A DNA stretch of 6,614 bases from positions 1 to 6,614 of the forward strand of contig CAJWUS010000075.1 of the NCBI GenBank assembly GCA_913047525.1. The letters run 5' to 3'. Every line of letters starts with the position of its first letter. The first letter of the stretch is position 1. The DNA is from an uncultured Flavobacteriales bacterium (GTDB taxonomy: Bacteria; Bacteroidota; Bacteroidia; Flavobacteriales; BACL11). Below are positions 1 through 5,455 of this stretch, piece by piece. A program made the translations under genes and the position numbers. The notes under the pieces are model-generated. The model was not told the DNA's origin. It was given only the letters and a program-made list of their open reading frames with translations, and did no database searches.

Positions 1-553
1 TGTAAGCAAACTGATCTTGGTCCTCACGTGAGATATTGTATTTCTCCGCTAAGTTTTCAGCTGTATTTCCCATTCCATCCACTCCGTATGATTCTTTCAT
101 TTTTGGGTTTACGAATCGCCAACCGAAAGAAGAATCGTGCATCTTGGCATCTCTACCAAAAGGCTTAGAAACTTTTGAAATCACCCAAGGTCCTCTTGTC
201 ATATTTTCAACTCCACCTGCAATAAATAAATCTCCATCTCCTGCGCAAATTGCTCTATGAGCATGAATTACAGCCGACATTCCAGAAGCGCATAAACGGT
301 TTACCGTTTCTCCAGGAACAGTGAATGGTAATCCTGCTAATAATAAGGACATACGCGCAACATTACGATTGTCTTCTCCTGCTTGATTGGCACATCCTAA
401 AATGACATCATTAATTTTACTGGCATCAATTTCAGTCCTCTTGATGAGTTCTTTTATTGGAATTGCTCCTAAATCATCAGTTCTCACACTTTTTAGTGTT
501 CCTCCAAAATTTCCAAAAGGAGTTCGTATTGCGTCTATTATATAGGTATTCAT
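1..553 (-). CDS. paaJ: 3-oxoadipyl-CoA / acetyl-CoA C-acyltransferase (thiolase), N-terminal 184 residues, cut by window edge
   Basis: Cytosolic thiolase that cleaves a 3-oxoacyl-CoA with CoA, probably the last step of phenylacetate/beta-ketoadipate breakdown (3-oxoadipyl-CoA to succinyl-CoA plus acetyl-CoA). Seen: the frame is open from the ATG at 553-551 to the left edge. It starts MNTYIIDAIRTPFG, has the GCANQAGEDNRNVAR block at residues 53-67, the NRLCASG motif with the nucleophilic Cys at residue 88 (family position about 89), the IAGGVENMTRGP block, and a YGVDGMGNTAENLAEKY stretch near residue 160. The C-terminal half with the His and second Cys is outside the window. Its start overlaps the stop of the surface-protein gene by 4 bases (ATGA), which suggests translational coupling; no good Shine-Dalgarno site is visible. 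The thiolase assignment is strong. Substrate, and the symbol paaJ rather than pcaF or a generic acetyl-CoA acetyltransferase, are inferred from the adjacent paa remnants. Confidence 0.9.
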   Translation of the reverse strand, partial: MNTYIIDAIRTPFGNFGGTLKSVRTDDLGAIPIKELIKRTEIDASKINDVILGCANQAGEDNRNVARMSLLLAGLPFTVPGETVNRLCASGMSAVIHAHRAICAGDGDLFIAGGVENMTRGPWVISKVSKPFGRDAKMHDSSFGWRFVNPKMKESYGVDGMGNTAENLAEKYNISREDQDQFAY

Positions 554-2646
554 TCTATTATTATCTTCTTTTCCACTATTCCATTATCATATTTATAGAA
601 AAGGAGTGTATTCTTTCTTTGTTTAGATTTCCTTCCAAGAATATCTGTAATTTTATTAAGCTTACGAATTGAATTTATTTCTTCAATTGAGGAAACAAGA
701 ATAGAAACAGCTAAACTTATAGTATCTCCCATACAGCCATTTACATCTGTTTCTATAACATAAATGTCACCTTGTCCTGCTGTATTCCATATCACATCTA
801 CTGTATTTGTACCTAATCCTGACTGTATAACTCCACCATTCATCCACCAATTATATATTGATCCTGAACTTTGCATTACAGAGTAAGTTTCTGTTTGGAA
901 TTGTGTAGCAGTAACTGAACCAGTAATAGCAGAAGTATTTACTGCATTAAAAACTTCAAAAGGAGGGTTAGACACTCCTTGACAACCATTAGAATCAACA
1001 ACATTTACATAATAAACCCCTAATGAAGAAACAGTTATTTGTTGTGTTGTTGCGCCTGTATTCCAATTAAAGCTAGTAAAATTACCTGCATCTAATATTA
1101 CTTGACCATTCGGCTGACATAAAGAGTCATCTCCAGGGGTATTAATGGTAAAATAAAATTGTCCTGTTGCAGAAGCAATTGTTACGGTATTAGACATTGC
1201 TGTACATCCTGTAGGGTAAGTAACCGTTACAAAATAGCTGCCTGGATTATTCACAACTATAGATTGGTTAGTGCTGTTATTACTCCATAAATATGATGAA
1301 TATCCTGAACCTGCATCTATAGTGACTGGTCCATTACAAAGCGAATAACCAGTTGCACTTAGAGATATTGATTGAGGTGATATATCTACAGTAGTTGTAT
1401 TTGAAGTTCCTGTACATCCATTTCCGTCTACAACAGATAAACTATAATTACCGGTTAATGTTGTTGTGATTGCAGATGTAGTAGCCCCGGTACTCCAATT
1501 ATATTGACTAAAACCAGCTGGTCCATTTATGAAGACAGTATCTCCTTGACAAATAAATACTGAATCAGGTGTAGATAAAGATATTGGAATGTTTCCTGAA
1601 TAAATAGTAACAGGATCTGATTGACATGTCATTCCATTGGACATTATACAATCAACATAATAAGTTCCAGGAGTGTTTACAGTTAATACTGCTGTTGTAG
1701 ATGATCCATTATTCCAAACATAATTTGAAAAAGTAGTTGGAGCTGTTAATATAACAACTCCATTGCACAAAGAATACCCTGTTGTAGAGATATTTGTATT
1801 CAAAACCTCCAGATACATTGAGTCAATCCATATTTGACCTGACGTGTCTGTGATTTCTGCTAGTATATAAGTAGATTGAGTAGGAAAATAATTAAGAGTA
1901 TCACCGGTACCAATCATTTGATTTGTATTTTGATCATACCACGTAGCTCCTCCTCCAGCAAAAGGTAAACTTAATCCATTGTTTGTTATTCCTGATGAGG
2001 TTGCCATAATACTAAAATCAGATGCATCATTATTGTCCTCATTCCCAATTCTGGAGAAACTTTGTAAAGAAATTCCTATTGTTGTTTGATCAATCCCATC
2101 ACCATTCCAATGTCCGGAAAGAGAGATTATGCCCACAGAAGTTACAATTGAAGAACTTGCAATATCTGATGACAACCAATTTCCAACAAAAACATCCATA
2201 ACATTATTATTATCATCAAGTAACATAATCCAAGTTGTAAAAGTAGGGTATACTCCTGGATTCCACATCATATTACTTCCCCAATAATTCGTAGTTGCAT
2301 TATCAGTCCAGTATTGAGTAGCCCCAGGCACCATAGTGCCAGAAAGAACTTGCTCATTAGCATTTGCAAGATTAATATTTGTGTAGTTATTACTAATAAT
2401 AACTCTCCATCCTGTTACATCCACAGGTCCTGCAGAAACATTCTGAATCTCAAGAACATCAGGCTGTCCAAGGTCACATTCAGTAATTAGAATTGGAGAA
2501 CTACTTAAACTAATAGCTGTTCCTGGAGTATAAGTTGCAATTAATTGAGCAGTATCTCCCAAACAGATTGTTTGATTTGAACCTACATTAATCTGCCCAA
2601 ATCCAATGATTGGTAAGCAAAGTAATATTAGCAGTAGTTTTTTCAT
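550..2646 (-). CDS. Secreted surface protein: lamin-tail-like domain, Ig/PKD-like repeats, T9SS-type C-terminal tail (698 aa)
   Basis: Predicted exported protein, probably a cell-surface adhesin or structural protein; no enzymatic motif is visible. Seen: signal peptide in residues 1-18 (MKKLLLILLC core, ending FGQ); an Ig-like start around 21-42 (ICLGDTAQL); a lamin-tail-like region about 50-215 (ITECD, VLEIQNVS, DVTGW); an Ig-like remainder about 230-283; four repeats of roughly 70 residues at about 285-350, 353-423, 425-492 and 498-568, with the pattern SLCNG or ICQGD, then YxWxxGxTT, GxYxVxV, xGC; a PKD-like segment about 569-650 (YNWWMNGG, DVNGC); and a tail at 654-698 with ITDILGRK and LLFYKYDNG, resembling the sorting tails of Crocinitomicaceae T9SS cargo. 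The start at 2646 is chosen over an in-frame ATG at 2682 because it begins the signal peptide and follows an AAAGGAG site. The gene begins 1 nt after the broken paaG-like gene and overlaps the thiolase start. Specific role unknown. Confidence 0.85.
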   Translation of the reverse strand: MKKLLLILLCLPIIGFGQINVGSNQTICLGDTAQLIATYTPGTAISLSSSPILITECDLGQPDVLEIQNVSAGPVDVTGWRVIISNNYTNINLANANEQVLSGTMVPGATQYWTDNATTNYWGSNMMWNPGVYPTFTTWIMLLDDNNNVMDVFVGNWLSSDIASSSIVTSVGIISLSGHWNGDGIDQTTIGISLQSFSRIGNEDNNDASDFSIMATSSGITNNGLSLPFAGGGATWYDQNTNQMIGTGDTLNYFPTQSTYILAEITDTSGQIWIDSMYLEVLNTNISTTGYSLCNGVVILTAPTTFSNYVWNNGSSTTAVLTVNTPGTYYVDCIMSNGMTCQSDPVTIYSGNIPISLSTPDSVFICQGDTVFINGPAGFSQYNWSTGATTSAITTTLTGNYSLSVVDGNGCTGTSNTTTVDISPQSISLSATGYSLCNGPVTIDAGSGYSSYLWSNNSTNQSIVVNNPGSYFVTVTYPTGCTAMSNTVTIASATGQFYFTINTPGDDSLCQPNGQVILDAGNFTSFNWNTGATTQQITVSSLGVYYVNVVDSNGCQGVSNPPFEVFNAVNTSAITGSVTATQFQTETYSVMQSSGSIYNWWMNGGVIQSGLGTNTVDVIWNTAGQGDIYVIETDVNGCMGDTISLAVSILVSSIEEINSIRKLNKITDILGRKSKQRKNTLLFYKYDNGIVEKKIIIE
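943..1794 (-). repeat. Four tandem Ig/PKD-like protein repeats of about 70 residues inside the surface protein
   Basis: The translated repeats lie at about 1597-1794, 1378-1590, 1171-1374 and 943-1155 (first to fourth in protein order). Each has a Cys-containing opening (SLCNG, FICQGD, SLCNG, SLCQPNG), a central aromatic-W core (YVWNNG, YNWSTGATT, YLWSNN, FNWNTGATT), a GxYxV strand and a Cys near the end (MTC, NGC, TGC, NGC). The paired cysteines could form one disulfide per repeat outside the cell. Repeats 1 and 3 share the word GYSLCNG, and repeats 2 and 4 share WxTGATT, so they may have arisen by duplication of a pair. This last point is inference from a few motifs only. Confidence 0.75.
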
Positions 2647-2647
2647 C

Positions 2648-2837
2648 TTATTCTCCTTTAAAGTTTGGTTTTCTTTTTTCAAAGAATGCTTCTATCCCTT
2701 CCTTAAAGTCAGTAGTATTTCCTGCTATAGTTTGACATTTATCTTCCATGTCTAATTGCTCTTCCAAAAGCATGGTATTTATCTGCACGGTTTAAGGTGA
2801 TTTTACCTACTCCTTCTTTTATTTCAAATTGAATCAT
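2648..2837 (-). pseudogene. paaG: Enoyl-CoA hydratase (paaG-like) remnant with large internal deletion and frame change
   Basis: Intact family members are about 260 residues of crotonase fold, hydrating or isomerising CoA-linked intermediates of phenylacetate breakdown. Here only the two ends survive. From the ATG at 2837-2835 the frame reads MIQFEIKEGVGKITLNRADK and then YHAF, the typical N-terminus of PaaG-type hydratases, and stops soon after (a TAA follows HAFGRAIRHGR). In another frame, from an ATG at 2773 to the TAA at 2650-2648, a 41-residue stretch holds QLDMEDKCQTIAGNT, DFKEGIEAFFEKRKP and a final FKGE, the typical C-terminus. The join is near 2760-2772. About 195-200 residues, including the oxyanion hole and catalytic region, are missing, so the enzyme cannot be active. 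The leftover 41-residue frame could still be translated but is unlikely to work alone. An assembly error is the main alternative. Confidence 0.85.
2653..2659 (-). promoter_or_regulatory. Shine-Dalgarno site of the surface-protein gene, inside the last codons of the paaG-like remnant
   Basis: Reading the minus strand, AAAGGAG is followed by six bases (AATAAG) and the ATG at 2646. The same bases encode the conserved FKGE end of the enoyl-CoA hydratase (AAA GGA GAA, then TAA). This decides the start at 2646 and is unusual here, since the other genes in the window lack a clear Shine-Dalgarno site. It implies that the downstream gene uses a ribosome site originally belonging to the end of the catabolic gene. 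Confidence 0.7.
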
Positions 2838-2856
2838 TTCTTAAAAATTTAATGTG

Positions 2857-2864
2857 CTAAAATA
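2857..2864 (-). promoter_or_regulatory. Possible Bacteroidota-type -7 element for the paaG remnant / surface protein / thiolase unit
   Basis: On the minus strand TATTTTAG lies 19 bases upstream of the paaG-like ATG. It differs at one base from the Bacteroidota consensus TAnnTTTG. No convincing -33 TTG was found at the usual distance, so this is weak. If real, the surface-protein gene and thiolase would be transcribed from the old paaG promoter, because no other promoter candidate is evident between them. Confidence 0.3.
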
Positions 2865-2894
2865 CGAAAAAATAAAATCTTAAATGCACTTGAA

Positions 2895-3178
2895 AAATTC
2901 AAAAGGGTTTTGGTAAGTATTGAAGGGGATGATTTTGAGTTTTTAACTTTCATCAAACGAACAAAGTATTTTAGATGCTGCAATGGATACTGGTGCTGAT
3001 GTTCCTTTTTCCTGCAAAGGAGCAGTAGTTACACTTGCAAAGCAAAAGTAATGGAGGCAAAGCAATCATGGAAAAGAATTTTTCATTATCGGATGATGAA
3101 GTAGCGCAAGGATATATTTTAACTTGTCAATCGCACGCTATTATTGAAAATATTGTTGTTGATTATGATAAGATGTAA
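2895..3178 (+). pseudogene. paaE: C-terminal ferredoxin domain of phenylacetyl-CoA epoxidase reductase (paaE-like), truncated and with three frame breaks
   Basis: Intact PaaE is a roughly 350-residue NADPH reductase with flavin and NADPH domains followed by a plant-type [2Fe-2S] domain that passes electrons to the PaaABCD oxygenase. Here only the iron-sulfur end is recognisable, in pieces: RVLVSIEGDDFEF (2904-2942), SNEQSILDAAMDTGADVPFS then CKGAV (2953-3027), TCKAKVME (3033-3056), and KAIMEKNF, LSDDEVAQGYILTCQSH and VVDYDKM ending at TAA 3176-3178 (3059-3178). The breaks are about +1 near 2943-2946, 5 nt where 6 are expected at 3028-3032, and 2 nt where 3 are expected at 3057-3058. The second break removes one cluster cysteine of CX4CX2C. 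The flavin/NADPH part is absent, since the paaG leader begins about 60 bases upstream on the other strand. Not functional. Confidence 0.85.
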
Positions 3179-3240
3179 ATCTGTGTTTTCAAGAATTTAT
3201 ATAAAATTACTTTTAAATTTTTTTCCCTACTGTAGATCAG

Positions 3241-3248
3241 ATTTTATC
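3241..3248 (+). repeat. Upstream copy of ATTTTATC half-site
   Basis: ATTTTATC at 3241-3248 is the same 8-mer as the left arm of the inverted repeat at 3283-3303, 42 bases away in the same orientation; with the preceding G the match is nine bases (GATTTTATC). The spacing is about four helical turns, which would suit cooperative protein binding, but the word is AT-rich and could recur by chance. Confidence 0.35.
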
Positions 3249-3279
3249 CTGTAAAAAGTTCTATTTTTTCTTTTTAATT

Positions 3280-3314
3280 TTGATTTTATCAATCAGATAA
3301 AATATGTATTTTTG
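3280..3314 (+). promoter_or_regulatory. Probable tig promoter (TTG ... TATTTTTG)
   Basis: TATTTTTG at 3307-3314 matches the Bacteroidota -7 consensus TAnnTTTG. TTG at 3280-3282 is a possible -33 element, with a 24-base spacer that is somewhat longer than usual. Transcription would begin a few bases downstream, near 3320, giving a short A/T-rich leader of about 20 bases before the tig ATG at 3341. No Shine-Dalgarno site is seen in that leader, as is common in this phylum. Confidence 0.6.
3283..3303. repeat. Perfect 8-bp inverted repeat in the tig promoter (ATTTTATC-N5-GATAAAAT)
   Basis: The arms ATTTTATC (3283-3290) and GATAAAAT (3296-3303) are exact reverse complements separated by AATCA. 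The element sits between the candidate -33 and -7 elements, where a bound repressor would block RNA polymerase. A dimeric regulator site is plausible; there is no T-run after it and it precedes the predicted transcript start, so a terminator is unlikely. Confidence 0.5.
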
Positions 3315-3340
3315 CAAGCCTTTTTAAAATTATTAACTTT

Positions 3341-4696
3341 ATGAAAATTACACAAAGTAAAACCAAAGACCTAATGGCTACTCTAAAAGTGGAGGTAGTG
3401 GAAAAAGATTACAGAGAAAATGTAGATAAAATTCTGAAAGATTATCGAAAGACGGCTGTAATGCCAGGATTCAGAAAAGGCAAAACGCCAATGTCCATCA
3501 TTAATAAAAAATACAAAACTGCTGTAACTGTGGAAGAAGTAAATAAAATTTTGCAAGATGAAATGTACAAACATATTTCTGAAAACAAAGTAAAAGTGCT
3601 AGGGAGTCCAATGCCAAAGAAAAATGAAAAAGCAATTGATTGGGAAAAGGATAATGATTTTTCTTTTGAATTTGAGATTGGCTTAGCTCCTGATTTTGAT
3701 GTAAAAATCACGAAAAAAGATAAGCTCAACTATTATAATATCAAGGCAGGTGAAAAATTGTTAAACAACTATTGTAATGATATTGCAAAGCGTTATGGAA
3801 AGATGGGGACTATGGATGTTTCGGAAGAAGGTGACTTGGTTTTTTGTAATATTGAACAGCTAGATGTGGATGGGAATGTGATGGAAAATGGCATAAAAAA
3901 TGAGGCAACTGTATCCATGGATTTTATTGCAGACAAAAAGATTAAGAAACAATTTGTAGGAGTAAAATCAGGAGATACCTTTAAAATAAATGTAATAAAA
4001 GCGTTCACCAACCATTCCGATTTGGGGGCCATGCTAAATGTAAAACATGAAGCAATTCATAATTTGAGCTCGGAAAAATTTCAGTTTACTGTAAAAAATA
4101 TAAATAGGTTAACCCAAGCAGAACTAGATGTTGAACTTTTTGATAAAGTATATGGTCAAGGAACTATAAAAACGCTTAAAGAATTCAGAGCAAAAATAAA
4201 AGAGGAAGCGGAAATGAGTTTTGTGGCGGAAAGTGATAGAATGTTAAAAAATGATGTAGTTTCTCATCTTTTAGAGAAAAATAAATTTGATATTCCTGAT
4301 GATTTTCTAAAAAGGTGGTTGGTGCAAACATCTGAACAACCAATTACTTTGGAGCAAATTGAAAGCGAGTACGATATGTATTCCAAAAGTTTAAAATGGC
4401 AACTAATTGAGAATAAAGTCAATGAAAAGTATGATATTAAAATAGAACAAGAGGAAATTATTACTCATGCAAAAAACCTTATTTCTGGGCAAATGATGCA
4501 ATATGGTCAGCCAGTTTTAGATGATGAAAAACTTACTGAAATGGCTGATAGTATCCTAAAAAAAGAAGAAGAGAGAAAGAAGATAATCGACCAAATTTAC
4601 GATCAAAAATCATTGGTTGTTTATAAAGCGAATTTCAAACTTACTGATAAAGACATTTCTTATGACGATTTTGTTAAATTAGCATCAGAAAAATAG
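3341..4696 (+). CDS. tig: Trigger factor (ribosome-associated chaperone), 451 aa
   Basis: Ribosome-bound chaperone that shields and helps fold nascent chains as they leave the exit tunnel. Seen: residues 1 to about 120 form the ribosome-binding domain, with the signature GFRKGKTP at 43-50 that docks on the exit-site protein L23, followed by the usual MSIINKKY helix. Residues about 155-250 correspond to the FKBP-like domain. The long helical C-terminal arms span roughly 260-451 and are rich in Lys and Glu. Length 451 fits the family (about 430-450), although the sequence is divergent, as Bacteroidota trigger factors are. The start ATG follows a short A/T-rich leader with no Shine-Dalgarno site. 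It is first in the order tig-clpP-clpX, an arrangement found across many bacteria that links folding with degradation. The FKBP pocket is poorly conserved, so prolyl isomerase activity is uncertain. Confidence 0.93.
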   Translation: MKITQSKTKDLMATLKVEVVEKDYRENVDKILKDYRKTAVMPGFRKGKTPMSIINKKYKTAVTVEEVNKILQDEMYKHISENKVKVLGSPMPKKNEKAIDWEKDNDFSFEFEIGLAPDFDVKITKKDKLNYYNIKAGEKLLNNYCNDIAKRYGKMGTMDVSEEGDLVFCNIEQLDVDGNVMENGIKNEATVSMDFIADKKIKKQFVGVKSGDTFKINVIKAFTNHSDLGAMLNVKHEAIHNLSSEKFQFTVKNINRLTQAELDVELFDKVYGQGTIKTLKEFRAKIKEEAEMSFVAESDRMLKNDVVSHLLEKNKFDIPDDFLKRWLVQTSEQPITLEQIESEYDMYSKSLKWQLIENKVNEKYDIKIEQEEIITHAKNLISGQMMQYGQPVLDDEKLTEMADSILKKEEERKKIIDQIYDQKSLVVYKANFKLTDKDISYDDFVKLASEK

Positions 4697-4779
4697 TTTT
4701 TAATTTGATAATTAGTTAATGTGCTGATTTGAGAATTAAAATTAAGAACCAACAACTAATAACTAACAACAATTTTATC
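4697..4779 (+). repeat. Low-complexity tig-clpP spacer with repeated TGA-AATTA and AACTAA words
   Basis: The left half carries TTGATAATTAGTTAATG and then GATTTGAGAATTAAAATTAAG, built from related TTGA-N-AATT words. The right half (about 4747-4770) carries ACCAACAACTAATAACTAAC, with units of seven to eight bases. No open start with support, no Shine-Dalgarno site and no strong terminator is visible. Such A/T-rich degenerate repeats are familiar in intergenic DNA of flavobacteria; whether the spacer holds a clpP promoter cannot be told from the sequence. Confidence 0.45.
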
Positions 4780-5454
4780 ATGGATTTCGGAAAAGATTTT
4801 AAAAAGTTTGCAACAAAAGACAGAGGAATTAGTAGTATAGCAGTAGATAATTTTACCTCCGCTTATGGCAATTACATTTCACCAACAATTATAGAAGAAA
4901 GGCAATTAAACATTGCTACAATGGATGTTTTTTCTCGACTAATGATGGATAGAATCATCTTTTTGGGTGTGCCTATTAATGACTATGTAGCAAATATTAT
5001 TCAAGCACAATTGTTGTATTTGGATTCATTAGATCAAGATAAAGATATCCTAATATATTTGAACACACCTGGAGGAAGCGTTTATGCTGGACTCGGTATT
5101 TACGATACCATGCAATACATTAATTGTGATATTTCTACCATTTGTACAGGAATGGCAGCTTCAATGGGAGCAGTTATTTTGTGTGCTGGGGCAAAAGGGA
5201 AACGAACTGCATTAAAACATTCTAGAGTGATGATTCATCAGCCAATGGGAGGTGCAAGTGGGCAAGCATCAGATATTGAGATTACTGCAAAAGAGATTCA
5301 AAAATTAAAGAAAGAACTTTACGAAATCATTGCAAATCATTCTGGTAAAACATACAAACAAGTTTGGAAAGATGGAGATAGAGATTATTGGATGACATCA
5401 GAGGAAGCATTAAAATACGGAATGATTGATGAAGTTTTAGACAGCAGTAAATAA
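4780..5454 (+). CDS. clpP: ATP-dependent Clp protease proteolytic subunit ClpP, 224 aa
   Basis: Serine peptidase that forms the double-ring degradation chamber and works with ClpX. Seen: the catalytic triad is complete, with Ser128 in GMAASMGA, His153 in SRVMIHQP and Asp202 in DRDYWMTS; the 25 and 49 residue spacings match the family exactly. The oligomerisation and substrate-strand block LIYLNTPGGSVYAGLGIYDT (91-110) and the end EEALKYGMIDEVL are typical. Length 224 is some 17 residues longer than E. coli ClpP, all before the core, in keeping with a longer N-terminal propeptide. The ATG at 4780 is preferred to an in-frame TTG at 4729, whose translation (NQQLITNNN and so on) is the low-complexity spacer. 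No Shine-Dalgarno site is visible. The stop lies 1 nt before the clpX start, so the two are surely co-transcribed. Confidence 0.96.
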   Translation: MDFGKDFKKFATKDRGISSIAVDNFTSAYGNYISPTIIEERQLNIATMDVFSRLMMDRIIFLGVPINDYVANIIQAQLLYLDSLDQDKDILIYLNTPGGSVYAGLGIYDTMQYINCDISTICTGMAASMGAVILCAGAKGKRTALKHSRVMIHQPMGGASGQASDIEITAKEIQKLKKELYEIIANHSGKTYKQVWKDGDRDYWMTSEEALKYGMIDEVLDSSK

Positions 5455-5455
5455 A

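Larger units (their letters stand above)
3179..3340. other. Intergenic region between the paaE remnant and tig
   Basis: Strongly A/T-rich, with T-runs at 3211-3224 and 3263-3275. It holds the half-site at 3241, the inverted repeat at 3283-3303 and the candidate tig promoter. I see no small gene, tRNA or convincing hairpin terminator after the paaE remnant. Confidence 0.6.

Noticed and set aside
36..672. Plus-strand open frames at 36-260 and 457-672
   Set aside because: They lie antisense to the thiolase and the end of the surface-protein gene, whose minus-strand reading gives clear family motifs; their own translations look like nothing known.
2644..2682. Longer N-terminus for the surface protein from the ATG at 2682
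   Set aside because: The extra 12 residues are an out-of-frame reading of the paaG-like C-terminus. The ATG at 2646 has a good Shine-Dalgarno site and begins the signal peptide directly.
2648..2773. A genuine 41-residue small protein from the ATG at 2773
   Set aside because: Its sequence is just the conserved C-terminal tail of enoyl-CoA hydratase; a functional peptide is not supported.
3283..3303. Rho-independent terminator for the paaE remnant
   Set aside because: The inverted repeat is AT-only apart from one GC pair per arm, is not followed by a T-run in the right place, and overlaps the tig promoter.
3383..4032. Minus-strand open frames at 3383-3574, 3442-3729 and 3793-4032
   Set aside because: All are antisense to tig and reflect its base composition.
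4729..4780. ClpP start at the in-frame TTG at 4729
   Set aside because: The translated extension is low-complexity spacer sequence and not ClpP-like; the ATG at 4780 gives the usual flavobacterial ClpP length.
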